A DNA stretch of 64,000 nucleotides from an uncultured Clostridia bacterium (GTDB lineage: Bacteria > Bacillota > Clostridia > TANB77 > CAG-508). Location of the stretch: contig CAKMVZ010000001.1 of the NCBI GenBank assembly GCA_928721915.1, positions 62,001-126,000 on the forward strand. The letters run 5' to 3'. Every line of letters begins with the position of its first letter. Position 1 is the first letter of the stretch. Of this stretch, positions 42,061 through 51,884 are shown piece by piece. Both the position numbers and the translations under genes were made by a program. The notes under the pieces are model-generated. The model saw only the letters and a program-made list of their open reading frames with translations, was not told the origin of the DNA and ran no database searches.

Positions 42061-42325
42061 TATTACTCCTTAATTTTTTCTTTTTTGTTAGCTCTTCTCC
42101 TGCTTTAAAGCCATTTTTAAAAGCTTCTTTTACTTCAATTTCTAAAAGCTTTGTCAAGCATTGCTCAAATTCGTCTATATCTTTTACTTGCTCAGCTGTA
42201 TAATTTTTTTGAATTTTATTATAAATTTTGTCTAATTTTTCAGCTAAAACTTGATATTCTTTTGTTCTTTCGAATTCATCCTCATACTTTTCATAAAGCT
42301 CTTTGATATATTCATCCTTTTTCAT
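42056..42325 (-). CDS. Small helical protein, DUF6809-like
   Basis: 89 residues from the ATG at 42325 (AAAGG upstream); a longer start exists. All-helical, with the pattern EYQVLAEKLDKIYNKIQ then EAFKNGFKAGEEL, which resembles the small Clostridia family DUF6809. Function unknown. Confidence 0.6.
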   Translation of the reverse strand: MKKDEYIKELYEKYEDEFERTKEYQVLAEKLDKIYNKIQKNYTAEQVKDIDEFEQCLTKLLEIEVKEAFKNGFKAGEELTKKKKLRSNN

Positions 42326-42487
42326 AATATCAACACCTTTATCTATAAATTTCGTTTTTATCCCAAACAAATTTATGTTTTGCAATCATACAATATTATT
42401 TATAAATTGACAATCACATTACAAATATTTTATCTCTTGAATACAGTATATCTCATTTGCAGAATAAATTCAATAGTTTTTATAAAT

Positions 42488-43821
42488 TTAAATTGTTAAG
42501 ATTCCTCCCTCTGTTTCTAAAATTACTAAAATTTCTTCTTCCTTACCGAGTTAATGCATTTATATAAACCAAAAATTCTCTATTTTCAACTTTTCCTTTA
42601 AACTCATAGCAAAATATTTCTTCTTTAGTACTCTCTTCTGGAATAACCGCTAAACCTTCACTTAAGATTTCTAAATTTTTATTTAATTTACTTTTTGCTT
42701 CATCTAAAGAAATTCCAACATTTAAATTCTGCCTTGCAATATGATTATTTAAATACCCTGCGGCTTCCATTCCTAGTATATCTCCATCATCTAATGCTAT
42801 TTTAACTTTTATTAAATCAGGATACATTGTAATATTATTTTCATAATATGCATAATTAACTGTAATTATATTTTGAAGCTTTGTGTAATAAGTTTCCCTC
42901 ATACTGCTATAACCCATTTTACTTAAATAATCTTTACCAAGTTCAACTGCTTCTTCAGCTGAAATTTTTTCTTCTTTTACATCTTTATCAGATAAAACAT
43001 TCACAAACCATCCACCTTTTTTAGAGACTTCAACACTTATATCTTCATTTTGCTCTGTTTTTAGTGTAAAACTATAACTTTCTATATCATCTCCATTTAT
43101 TATCCCGTTACTTGTTATTTCCTTTATTCCTTGATTTTCAAAGAAATCTTGAACCTTTGACTTTGCTGTTTCTTCATCAATATCATCACCAGTTAAACCT
43201 AATTTTTCCGTTTGTTTAACATAATCAGAATATGCTCCATCATAAATTAAACCTTCATAATCATCAAAATTACTCTCAATACTTGAAAAAATATTAATAT
43301 CTTCTTCTTCAAAAGCTAAGTCTGTTTTTGTATTTAAATCCTCCCAAGATATAGTCCCATTATTTAATTCTCTTGATAATTCATTTAAAACATTTTTTAA
43401 ATTTAAGGAGTAATTATACAATGTTTTTAAATTAGCAAAATCTTCCTCTGTAAGTTCTTCTCCATTTAAAGATTTTCTTGACAAAGTATAACAATAATCG
43501 CTAACTTGATTTAAGAACTTTATAGATTTATTTGAGCCTTCATTAACAAATGGTATATTTTCAAAATACACAATTGCTAAATTACTATCAGCCCAAATTT
43601 TATTTAAAGTTTCAGCAGAATGTGTTGTACTTTTTGAAATCATTGCCTTTGCTAAATAATTTTCTATATTATTAATGTAATTTACAACTTCTGAAAATGA
43701 ATAATTATATTTATTTTCTTGAGCAATGCTATTTTCTGAGCTAAGTGAATAACAGTATGAACCGAAGTCCAAAAGATAATAATAACAAAATAGTTATAAT
43801 AATATAAATTGATTTTTTCAT
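42488..43821 (-). CDS. ypeB: YpeB-like germination protein
   Basis: About 443 residues through two +1 sites (codons 20 and 425), close to Bacillus YpeB length. Starts MKKSIYIIITILL as a membrane or signal anchor, leads across the first shift into FGLGSYCYSLSSEN, then a helical N-terminal domain and PepSY-type repeats (near 205-275, 285-355 and 360-425). The second shift gives INALTGKEEEILVILETE and ends at 42488 with the family's usual TG.EE.IL.L tail. YpeB works with the cortex hydrolase SleB during spore germination, which suggests a spore former. SleB is not in the window, although the two genes are often adjacent. Confidence 0.88.
42546..42548 (-). other. +1 site (ACT CGG T) near the ypeB end
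   Basis: Codon 425. Unshifted, CGG is followed directly by TAA. Skipping C gives ALTGKEEEILVILE, the conserved YpeB tail. Confidence 0.88.
43762..43764 (-). other. +1 site (CTT CGG T) in the ypeB membrane anchor
   Basis: Codon 20. Skipping C connects the MKKSIYIIITILL start to GSYCYSLSSEN; without it the gene lacks a start with a ribosome site. Confidence 0.9.
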
Positions 43822-43949
43822 TTTAATCCTTTCTTTACATTTTATTCTTTTATTTTAATTTTACTTTTACCAAAATTAAGAAATTTATTCTTTATTTATT
43901 AAACAAATAATGTTATAATATTTTATATTTTAATTTGGAGATATAATTT

Positions 43950-45092
43950 ATGAAAAAAATTATTGTGTTTTATGGAACCTATGGAGGTGGCCATATTGCA
44001 GCTGCAAAATCAATTTCAAATTATATTTTTAATAATTATCCTGAAATTGACATAGAAGCTATTGATTGCATTGAATATATAAATAAATATTTAAATAAAA
44101 TTACAACTGATGCATACAAAAGTGCTACTAAAAATACACCTAGAGTATGGAAATATGTATATAATAAATCAAATAAAGGTGCTCTTGCTAAAATAACTAC
44201 TGCTTCTAATAAATTAATGGCTTCAAAGCTTAAAAAATTAATCCTTGAAAAAAAGCCTGATTTGATTATTTCAACACATCCTTTTAGTAGTCAAATGTGT
44301 TCATATCTTAAGAAAAAAAGAATAATAAATTGTAAATTAGCAACTGTTATGACTGACTTTCATGTTCATAATCAGTGGTTATATTTACCAGAATTTGTTG
44401 ACTTTTTCTTTGTTGCAAATAATATAATGAAAAACGATATGAAAAAAAATGATTTAATTCCTGAATCAAAAATTTATGTTACTGGAATTCCAATTTCAGA
44501 TAAATTTAAAAAAACATATAATAAAAAGGAAATTTGCGATGAATTTTGGCTTGACTATAACAAAACAACTATTTTGTTTTTTGGCGGTGGAGAATTTGGT
44601 CTAGGAAGAGAAATGTCATATATGACTTTAAAAACTCTAATCAGATTATTTAAAGAAATACAAATTGTTGCTATTTCAGGTAAAAATAAAAAAATGAATG
44701 AATCATTTAATAATCTAGTTTTAAAAACAAATTCAAGTGACAGAGTAAAAGTTATAGAATATACTGATAAAGTTGCAGAACTTATGAGTATTTCTTCTTT
44801 AGTTGTTACAAAAGCTGGAGGACTTACTATTGCAGAAAGTTTAGCCTCTGCCTTACCTATTATTATAATTAATCCTATTCCAGGTCAAGAAGAAGAAAAT
44901 GCAGAATTTTTAGTAAATGCAGGATGCGCAATATGGATAAAAAAAGATGATAATATAGCAAGAGCTTTAAAAACTCTTTCAAGAAATAAAGAAAAACAAG
45001 AAGAAATGAAAGAAAATTCCATGAAGCTTGCTAAACCTAATGCAACCAAAGAAATATGTGATATATTAGTTAATGATTTAAATAATGAATAA
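43950..45092 (+). CDS. MGDG synthase/UgtP-like glycosyltransferase
   Basis: 380 residues of GT-B fold related to MurG. N-terminal loop FYGTYGGGHIAAAKS (GGGH motif of MGDG synthases and diglucosyl diacylglycerol synthase), STHPFSSQM, TVMTDFHVHNQW, and a C-terminal nucleotide site (FFGGGEFGLG ... VTKAGGLTIAESLA ... PIPGQEEENA). Likely adds sugar to diacylglycerol at the membrane to make glycolipids or lipoteichoic acid anchors. Monocistronic; terminator follows. Confidence 0.9.
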   Translation: MKKIIVFYGTYGGGHIAAAKSISNYIFNNYPEIDIEAIDCIEYINKYLNKITTDAYKSATKNTPRVWKYVYNKSNKGALAKITTASNKLMASKLKKLILEKKPDLIISTHPFSSQMCSYLKKKRIINCKLATVMTDFHVHNQWLYLPEFVDFFFVANNIMKNDMKKNDLIPESKIYVTGIPISDKFKKTYNKKEICDEFWLDYNKTTILFFGGGEFGLGREMSYMTLKTLIRLFKEIQIVAISGKNKKMNESFNNLVLKTNSSDRVKVIEYTDKVAELMSISSLVVTKAGGLTIAESLASALPIIIINPIPGQEEENAEFLVNAGCAIWIKKDDNIARALKTLSRNKEKQEEMKENSMKLAKPNATKEICDILVNDLNNE

Positions 45093-45107
45093 ATATTATT
45101 ATATAAA

Positions 45108-45147
45108 AGAATTCGAGGTATAATCTTTTTATTACCTCGAATTTTAT
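45108..45147 (+). terminator. Bidirectional terminator
   Basis: AAAAGAATTCGAGGTATAA and TTACCTCGAATTTTATTTT arms between converging genes. Confidence 0.8.
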
Positions 45148-45150
45148 TTT

Positions 45151-46101
45151 TTATTTTAACATATTTTTCTTATTTAACCATAAACTTGTTAACAGTGTTA
45201 TAACAACTGCAATTAGCGCAATTATTCCAAATGCAAATGGCGTATTTTCAAATGGAACTTTAACATTCATTCCCCAAAAACTAGAAATTACTGTTGGAAT
45301 TGCTAGAATTATAGTAATTGATGTTAATGTTTTCATAACAACATTTAAATTATTTGAAATAAGTGAAGCATATGCGTCCATAGTTCCAGTTAAAATATCA
45401 GTATATATTTTTGCCATTTCCATTGCTTGTCTATTTTCAGTGATTGCATCTTCTAGTATATCTTCATCTTCATCATAAAGTTTTATAATTTTTCCCCTTA
45501 AAGTTTTTTCCATTACTAACTCATTTGACTTTAAAGAAGTTGAAAAATATACTAAGCCCTTTTCCAATGTTAACATCTTTAAAAAATCTTCATTTTTGGG
45601 AGTTTGTTTTAATGCATTTTCTGCAATTTCTGTTTCTTTATTAATTTTCTTTAAATAATCTAAATAATATGAAGCATTACTATATAAAATTTGAAAAATA
45701 AATCTAGTTTTTTTAAATGTTTGAAATCCTTTTACTTTTTGTTTTTCAAAATCTTCTATTAATTTATTTTTCTTTAAACATACTGTAATAAAATAATCAT
45801 CTCTTACAACAATCATACCAAGCGGCATTGTAGTATATAAAATTCCATCTTGAGAATCTTCTGTAACTGGAATATCTATTACAAAAAGAATGGTATTATC
45901 ATCCTCTTCTTCCTCAATTCTGGCCTTTTCTTCATAGTCTAAGGGATATCTTATAAAATCTTCTTGAATATTAACATTTTTACATACAGTTTTTATTTCA
46001 TTTTCCGACGGGTTTACCATATTAATCCAGCATCCTCTAGAAAATTCTTTTACTTCTTCAAATTTATTAGTTTCCATATCTGTATTATATATCTTTAGCA
46101 T
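45151..46101 (-). CDS. corA: CorA-family magnesium transporter
   Basis: 316 residues. Long cytoplasmic domain, then two C-terminal membrane helices with the family's selectivity motif GMN in SSFWGMNVKVPF and a basic tail (WLNKKNMLK). CorA forms pentamers that admit Mg2+ (sometimes Co2+ or Ni2+). Ends the recR-side run of genes, 26 bases from recR. The window also encodes an MgtA-like pump. Confidence 0.95.
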   Translation of the reverse strand: MLKIYNTDMETNKFEEVKEFSRGCWINMVNPSENEIKTVCKNVNIQEDFIRYPLDYEEKARIEEEEDDNTILFVIDIPVTEDSQDGILYTTMPLGMIVVRDDYFITVCLKKNKLIEDFEKQKVKGFQTFKKTRFIFQILYSNASYYLDYLKKINKETEIAENALKQTPKNEDFLKMLTLEKGLVYFSTSLKSNELVMEKTLRGKIIKLYDEDEDILEDAITENRQAMEMAKIYTDILTGTMDAYASLISNNLNVVMKTLTSITIILAIPTVISSFWGMNVKVPFENTPFAFGIIALIAVVITLLTSLWLNKKNMLK

Positions 46102-46127
46102 TTTTCTATCCCCTTTCTTTATAAAAT

Positions 46128-46724
46128 TTATAGTTCTACTCTACCTTCCAAAGATTTTGCAAGTGTTACTTCATCAGTATATTCTAAATCTCCTCCAATT
46201 GGTATTCCTCTTGCAATTCTCGTAACTTTTATTCCTAGAGGTTTTACTAATTTTGAGATATACATTGCAGTTGCTTCTCCTTCTACTCTAGGATTTGTTG
46301 CCAAAATTATTTCTTTTACTTTTCCGTCCATTAGTCTAGCTAATAATTCTTTTATCTTTATATTATCAGGGCCAACACCATTCATAGGTGATATTGAACC
46401 ATGTAAAACATGATAAACTCCATTATATTCATGAGTTCTTTCCATTGCTAAAACATCTCTTACTTCTTCTACAACACAAATAACGCTCTCATCCCTTTTA
46501 AGATTTGAGCATATATTGCATGGATCTGTATCTGAAATATTATAACATTTCGAACAAAATTTTAAATTATTTTTTGCATTAACTATTGAATCTGTAAATT
46601 CTTTTATTTCTTCTTTACTTAAGTCAAGCATATAAAAAGCTAATCTCTGAGCCGTTTTATGACCTATACTTGGCAATTTTTCAAAGCTTTCAATAAGTTT
46701 TTCTATTGATGGAGAATATTCCAT
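46128..46724 (-). CDS. recR: Recombination mediator RecR
   Basis: 198 residues, full length. Helix-hairpin-helix region (LPSIGHKTAQRLAFYML), four-cysteine zinc site (CSKCYNISDTDPCNIC), then the Toprim domain (ICVVEEVRDVLAMERT, LATNPRVEGEATAMYI). Acts with RecO and RecF to load RecA at gaps. Order dnaX-ybaB-recR is conserved in Firmicutes. Confidence 0.98.
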   Translation of the reverse strand: MEYSPSIEKLIESFEKLPSIGHKTAQRLAFYMLDLSKEEIKEFTDSIVNAKNNLKFCSKCYNISDTDPCNICSNLKRDESVICVVEEVRDVLAMERTHEYNGVYHVLHGSISPMNGVGPDNIKIKELLARLMDGKVKEIILATNPRVEGEATAMYISKLVKPLGIKVTRIARGIPIGGDLEYTDEVTLAKSLEGRVEL

Positions 46725-46755
46725 TTTCTATCCCTCTTTATTCTTAAAGTTTTTG

Positions 46756-47100
46756 TTACATTAAACCTGGAATATTATATTGACCTAATGCATCAGCTTG
46801 AGCTGAGTCAACTTGTCTAAAAGCATCATTAATACAAGTTAAAATCAAATCTTGAAGCATTTCAACATCATCTGGATCAACAACATCTTTTGAAATTTCA
46901 ATTGATTTTATGCTTTTATCTCCAGTAACAACTACTTTTATCGCACCTCCACCTGCTGTTGCTTCAAAAGTTCTACTTGTTAATTCTTCTTGTGATTTTT
47001 CCATATCTGCTTGCATTTTTTTAGCTTCTTTCATAAGTTTGTTTATATTCATTCCTCCGAAGCCTCCCATGCCTCCTGGAAATCCACCTCTTTTTGCCAT
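46756..47100 (-). CDS. ybaB: YbaB/EbfC nucleoid-associated protein
   Basis: 114 residues. Gly/Met-rich N-terminus (GGFPGGMGGFGGMNINKLM), helix with KKMQADMEKSQEEL, then the conserved beta-sheet segment GGGAIKVVVTGDKSIKSIEI and VDPDDVEMLQDLI. Binds DNA as a dimer. Lies between dnaX and recR as usual. Confidence 0.97.
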   Translation of the reverse strand: MAKRGGFPGGMGGFGGMNINKLMKEAKKMQADMEKSQEELTSRTFEATAGGGAIKVVVTGDKSIKSIEISKDVVDPDDVEMLQDLILTCINDAFRQVDSAQADALGQYNIPGLM

Positions 47101-47113
47101 TTTCTAATTCCTC

Positions 47114-48775
47114 CTATTCTATAATATTTATATTTATATTTAAGTCATTATTCTTTTTTATTTCATTTTTTATATTTGAATTTGATTTTAAATCTTTATA
47201 TTTTATATGCCATTCCTTGCCTGTTTCTTGTAATAAAATATCTATAAGCTCTTTTTTATTAGTACTATCATCTAAAATCTTTTGAACAAATGCAGTTAAA
47301 CCATTAGGAAATCCAATTTCTATTATCATATCTCCTACTTGATTTATTTTAGTATTTACTAAACTTGTATAAAGCATTATTTTTCCAGAATTTTTTAATT
47401 TATTCAATACATTTTGCCAATTAATCTCTGATTTGTTCTCAATTTCTTTATTTTCTTTCTCTATTTTATCATCATTCTTTTTAATTATATTTTGAACAGG
47501 TTTTGCATTCAAAAGATCATTATCTGATAAAACAATTTCTTCTGGCATACCTCCAAAAAAATCAAAATCCTTTGATTTTTCTTGAACTGATTTTTTATTA
47601 GATTTATTTTCATTTGAACTTATTTGTATATCCTTCAAATTAATTCCATTTTCAAGCTTTTCAATTCTTTGTTTTAATTCATCTAAACCATCATTTTTTA
47701 TATCAATACATGCCTTTATAATTCCAGTTTGAAACATTATTGTTTTTTGAGTTGACCATTTTATATCATTTTCTAAACTAGATAATAAATAAATAATATT
47801 TAATATTTTTTCATTAGAAGCTAATTTTGAAATTTCATCAATTTCTTTTATTTCATCTTTACTGTAAATATTAAGTTTTTTAGTAGATTTATATACTAAA
47901 ACATCTTTCATATACTTAATAATTTCCCATAAAAAATTATATAAATCTTTTCCATCATTTATAACTTTATCTATAACTTCTAATGCTTTTATTTCATCTT
48001 TTTCAAAAATACTTTTTACAATTTCTGAAATATATTCTAAACTTGGAATACCAACTAATTCTTTTACTAGACTTTCACTTATTTCTTCTGTATTTTCTTG
48101 AGCACATCTTTCTAAAATGCTTATTCCATCTCTCATTGCACCTTCTGCTAAAATTGAAATTAATTCCAAAGCTTCATCAGTAATTTTAATTTTTGATTCT
48201 TCACAAATTATTTTTAATCTTTTTACAATATCTTGATTGCTAATTCTTTTAAAGTCAAATCTTTGACATCTTGAAAGTATTGTTGTTGGTAATTTTTGTG
48301 GCTCTGTTGTAGCCAAAATAAATTTCACATGCTCAGGTGGTTCTTCTAAAGTTTTTAAAAGTGCATTAAAAGCTCCTGTTGTTAGCATATGAACCTCATC
48401 TATTATATAAACTCTGTATTTAGCCTTAGTTGGAAGAAAATTTACTTCATCTCTAATTTCTCTAATATCGTCAACACTATTATTTGAAGCAGCGTCCATT
48501 TCAATAACATCTGTTAAAGAACCATTTAATATTTCTTTGCATATTTCACATTCATTACATGGTTCTCCATCTTGCGGATTTAAACAGTTAACAGCTCTTG
48601 CTAATATTTTAGCAGATGTAGTTTTTCCGGTTCCTCTACCTCCACTAAAAAGATATGCATGTCCTACTCTTCCATAAATAATTTGATTTTTTAAAGTTTT
48701 AGTTATATGCTCTTCTCCAACCATATCAGAAAACTTTAAAGGTCTAAATTTTCTATATAATGCCGTATATGCCAT
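47114..48775 (-). CDS. dnaX: DNA polymerase III subunits gamma/tau
   Basis: 553 residues. AAA+ clamp-loader core: LYRKFRPLKFSDMVGEE, Walker A SGGRGTGKTTSA, zinc site CNECEICKEI, Walker B YIIDEVHML, SRC sensor ILSRCQRFDF. The C-terminal tau region is lysine/asparagine-rich, then a small terminal domain (WQNVLNKLKNSGKIMLYTSL). I did not find a clear slippery site for a short gamma form. The SRP RNA gene lies upstream on the same strand. Confidence 0.97.
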   Translation of the reverse strand: MAYTALYRKFRPLKFSDMVGEEHITKTLKNQIIYGRVGHAYLFSGGRGTGKTTSAKILARAVNCLNPQDGEPCNECEICKEILNGSLTDVIEMDAASNNSVDDIREIRDEVNFLPTKAKYRVYIIDEVHMLTTGAFNALLKTLEEPPEHVKFILATTEPQKLPTTILSRCQRFDFKRISNQDIVKRLKIICEESKIKITDEALELISILAEGAMRDGISILERCAQENTEEISESLVKELVGIPSLEYISEIVKSIFEKDEIKALEVIDKVINDGKDLYNFLWEIIKYMKDVLVYKSTKKLNIYSKDEIKEIDEISKLASNEKILNIIYLLSSLENDIKWSTQKTIMFQTGIIKACIDIKNDGLDELKQRIEKLENGINLKDIQISSNENKSNKKSVQEKSKDFDFFGGMPEEIVLSDNDLLNAKPVQNIIKKNDDKIEKENKEIENKSEINWQNVLNKLKNSGKIMLYTSLVNTKINQVGDMIIEIGFPNGLTAFVQKILDDSTNKKELIDILLQETGKEWHIKYKDLKSNSNIKNEIKKNNDLNININIIE

Positions 48776-48821
48776 TTTTACCCCCTAAGCCAAAAATTTT
48801 TAACTTTTGTACTCTTAAATT

Positions 48822-48941
48822 AAAAGCTTCCCTTAAGGAAAGCATGCAATCACATAAATACACTATTTATCGCTGCTTTCTTCCGAACCTGACGAGATTC
48901 ATAGCTTTTTATTGAGCATACTCTCCTTAAGAAAAGCTTTT
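48822..48941 (-). ncRNA. ffs: Signal recognition particle RNA (small bacterial type)
   Basis: The Ffh-binding tetraloop region reads GTCAGGTTCGGAAGAAAGCA on the minus strand, with the GGAA tetraloop and the AGCA internal-loop strand. The outer arms (AAAAGCTTTTCTTAAGGAGAGTATGC and its near complement) close a hairpin of about 120 bases. The place just upstream of dnaX is standard in Firmicutes. Confidence 0.9.
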
Positions 48942-49007
48942 AATATCTATTAACATATAAGATTATATACTGCTTTCTTATTTTTTTCAATACTTTTTTA
49001 TTATTTT

Positions 49008-49748
49008 TTATACTCTTTTAAACACAACATCTGAAAAATCAGTTATTTCATAATTTGATTCAGGATTTGTTATTATATCATCATTTGGAAAATCTAAGTT
49101 TATAGTACCTTTAAATGTTATATCATTGTTTAAAGTTATTAAAATATCAAAAGATATTGAAAACTGTATATTTTCTAAAGAAATTCCTGCTTTTGTAAGT
49201 AAACTTCCATCATAAACTATCTCTTCATCATAATTATTTGATATATAATTTCCAAGATTTTCTAATGAAGCTCTAAAACCAATAGTTCCACCTTCATTTC
49301 TAACTTCCAAAGTTTTTAAAGTGTCTGCTTTTGCTCCTTTATATGTAATACTACTTCCTAAATAATTTTGTTCACTTAAATCATATAAATTGTTTAAATC
49401 CCCTGTAGGTCTATATATAATAGGTTCACCAATTTTTGATTTTTTTGTAACTGTAAAATTTTCTAAACTTATACTTTTAATAGTATTATCACTTTCTTCA
49501 TCCGTTTTATTTATATATAAATAAACATCATTATCTTCTTCTAAACTTATATTCCATAAATTTGCTGAATCCTCATTATTTGAAGTTGAGACCTTACTTA
49601 CAATTAATATTTTTTCTAAAGAATATGGTAAAGTAGCTTCTCCTTCAACATCATATTTTACAACAATTGAAAAAACAACTGTTATTAATATTAATAAAAA
49701 TGCTATAAATATACTCTTTTTTAATGCATTTTTTGTATTGGTTTTCAT
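49008..49748 (-). CDS. Membrane-anchored extracytoplasmic protein, unknown
   Basis: 246 residues. One N-terminal membrane segment (about 12-29), then an outer domain predicted as beta-rich with low-complexity acidic and serine stretches; no known motif. Its ATG overlaps the tadA stop as ATGA, but only when tadA is read through its +1 site. Confidence 0.6.
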   Translation of the reverse strand: MKTNTKNALKKSIFIAFLLILITVVFSIVVKYDVEGEATLPYSLEKILIVSKVSTSNNEDSANLWNISLEEDNDVYLYINKTDEESDNTIKSISLENFTVTKKSKIGEPIIYRPTGDLNNLYDLSEQNYLGSSITYKGAKADTLKTLEVRNEGGTIGFRASLENLGNYISNNYDEEIVYDGSLLTKAGISLENIQFSISFDILITLNNDITFKGTINLDFPNDDIITNPESNYEITDFSDVVFKRV

Positions 49749-50216
49749 TTTATATTTTTCTTCCTTTCTCGTAACATCTTAAAAAAATCTTTCAAAATGC
49801 CGTGAACATTCTTCTTTTAAAATATATTTTTGAACTTGTACATTATGATTAAATTTATAATCTTCTAATAAATTTAATTTTGAACCACAAGCTCCAGTTT
49901 TCTCATCATCTGTTCCAATATAAATTTTAGATATTCTAGAATTTATAATCGCGCCAGCGCACATTGGACATGGTTCTAATGTTACATACATTTCACAATC
50001 TAAAAGTCTCCAAGCATCTAATTTTTTACAAGCTTTTTTTATAGCTAAAACTTCTGCATGAGCAATTGCATTTTTAGAGCTTTCTCGTGAATTATATGCT
50101 CTTGATATTATTTTTCCATCTTTTACTATAATAGCTCCAACAGGAATTTCATCTTTTTCATAAGCCTTTCTAGCTTCTTTTAAAGCTTCTCTCATAAATT
50201 TTTCATTACAATCCAT
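49745..50216 (-). CDS. tadA: tRNA-specific adenosine deaminase TadA
   Basis: About 156 residues through one +1 site (codon 139). Zinc deaminase motifs: HAEVLAI (catalytic E) and EPCPMCAGAI. Forms inosine at position 34 of tRNA-Arg(ACG). The shift changes the tail to LKEECSGILKDFFKMLRERKK, the normal TadA C-terminus. The new stop overlaps the next start as ATGA. Inosine lets tRNA-Arg(ACG) read CGU, CGC and CGA but not CGG, which makes this gene directly relevant to the CGG anomaly. Confidence 0.95.
49800..49802 (-). other. +1 site (TCA CGG C) in tadA
   Basis: Codon 139. Unshifted reading gives EECSRHFERFF and stops; shifted reading gives the family tail EECSGILKDFF and a 4-base overlap with the next gene. 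Confidence 0.9.
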
Positions 50217-50310
50217 TTTAAAGCCAAACTCCTTTATAAAACGTAGAAATATTATAATATAAAATTAATTTTTATACAAGTATGTGTTTCAAGTTTTTAG
50301 GGAAGTTTTA

Positions 50311-50369
50311 AGGGACGCGTTCAAAAAACAGAAATTTAATTCCAACCTGTTTTTTTGAACGCGTCCCTC
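50311..50369. repeat. Inverted pair of the AGGGACGCGTTC repeat
   Basis: AGGGACGCGTTCAAAAAACAG and its inverse CTGTTTTTTTGAACGCGTCCCT form a hairpin downstream of the second pilin-like gene. The same core occurs around the first pilin-like gene (24507, 26929). Confidence 0.65.
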
Positions 50370-50375
50370 TTTGCT

Positions 50376-51790
50376 TCAATTTTCAATAATTGCCGAATAA
50401 TAAGCTTTTGTGGTACTATAATTATTCATTATTTCTTCTTCTGTTAAACCTCTATTATATAATCTCATACAATAAATTTGAGATTTAGCATAATTCCAAT
50501 ATCCTTCTGTATCTGACGAACATCTTCCTAAAGTAAAATATTTTAAATTCCATTCATTCTGATTATTTTTTAATGAATCAAAATGAACAACTGAATAATA
50601 TGTATCTAATACAAGTACCCCATCTAAAAATATTTTACTACTATAAAAATCTCCATTATAGCCTTCTAATTCTGGCGTTGTAGTTGAATTATAAGTTTTC
50701 GTACAATCTAAGCTCCATATCCAATAATGACTTTTTCCATCATTTAGATTTATTGGATATATAACATTCCATGGAGAATTAACAGACGAAGTATAAGGTG
50801 AAAAATATTGATTATTGCCAGAAAATATACTAACCCATATTCCTACATTACTCCCTAAACCGAAATCTTAATTTTGCCTGCATTTTCTCGTCTCCATTCC
50901 ACAATCCCATTATTCCGTGTAACAGTTGCAATAGTTGGTTTTCCTTCATAATCAATATGAGCACCTTCTTCTATTGTTCCATAATATTCAAATGTTAGTC
51001 CATTATTATATAGCTCATTTAACTTCTCTTGGTCATCATATAATATATTTATATGGTCATTCTCCCCATCAAAATTAAATGATTTTGATGTTAATCCACT
51101 TTCTTCTGTCCAGTTGAAATTTTTTAATTCTACATTATCTCCTAATATTTCTGGATTATTTTGTAATTCTTCTTGTGATATTCCTTCTAATATTGTAGGA
51201 TCTATATTAAATATTAATCCATCTGTTACTGCCATACTTGAGCTATAATCTAATCTTGTATATTCTCCTTCTTCTAATCTTACTTTCTCTCCTGTTTTAT
51301 AATTTATTAGCCAACTATAATTCGATTTTCCATAATCCATTAGTTCTGTTCCTTTTTCTATATATGTCCACCCTGTTCCATAATCTTTTTGTGAATCATT
51401 TATTACTACTATGTTCCATATATCTCCATTTTCTAATGTCTTATCATATAAATCTTCTCCTATATGATATTTACTTTTTTCTTCTGGGTACTGTATCTTA
51501 TCTGCATTTTCTGATACTATTATTTGTTCAAGAGCCTCTGTTTCGCTAGCAATTTCCGTTCTACTTGCCGCATTTGTTGCTTGATTTAATATTCCATTTT
51601 CTCCAATCAAAGCAGACAAGCTTACTCCTGCTAAAATCAACAATACAATTATTGTAATAATTAATACTATCAATGTTATTCCTTTATTTTCTATATCTAA
51701 TTTTATATTTCTCTCATTCTTCCTAATTTTAAACTTTTTTTCATCAAATTTTAAATCTATCTTTCTTTTTTTCTTCTTCTGTTCTTTCAT
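50376..51790 (-). CDS. Prepilin-like surface protein with LamG-like C-terminal domain
   Basis: About 470 residues through two +1 sites (codons 292 and 310), from the ATG at 51790 (AAAGGAA upstream). A lysine-rich leader of about 40 residues precedes a prepilin-like NKGITLIVLIITIIVLLILAGV helix and GENGILNQATNAA, matching the larger protein at 24546. The C-terminal half has the laminin-G/concanavalin-like layout: FNFDGENDHINI, GLTFEYYG, then TIATVTGIMGLWNGDEK and LRFGLGSNVGIWVSIF after the shifts, YIPVH-like strands including VLVLDTYYSVVHFDS, and RLYNRGLTEEEI, a typical LamG end. Between the two sites only the shifted frame makes sense. Probably surface-exposed and carbohydrate-binding. Confidence 0.82.
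50860..50862 (-). other. +1 site (TTT CGG T) in the LamG pilin-like gene
   Basis: Codon 310, in frame only after the preceding site has shifted. Gives LRFGLGSNVGIW. Confidence 0.9.
50915..50917 (-). other. +1 site (ACA CGG A) in the LamG pilin-like gene
   Basis: Codon 292. Gives TIATVTGIMGLWNGDEK in place of the unshifted frame, which stops 16 codons later. Confidence 0.9.
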
Positions 51791-51884
51791 AATCACCCTA
51801 TTCCTTTCTTTTATACTTAATATATACCGAAATATACATATATCCTATCTTTGCCAGATTGTACTTTTTTAATAATTGTTATAA

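Noticed and set aside
48822..48941. TTCGGAA in the SRP RNA as another frameshift-like CGG site
   Set aside because: It is the canonical Ffh-binding loop and not translated.
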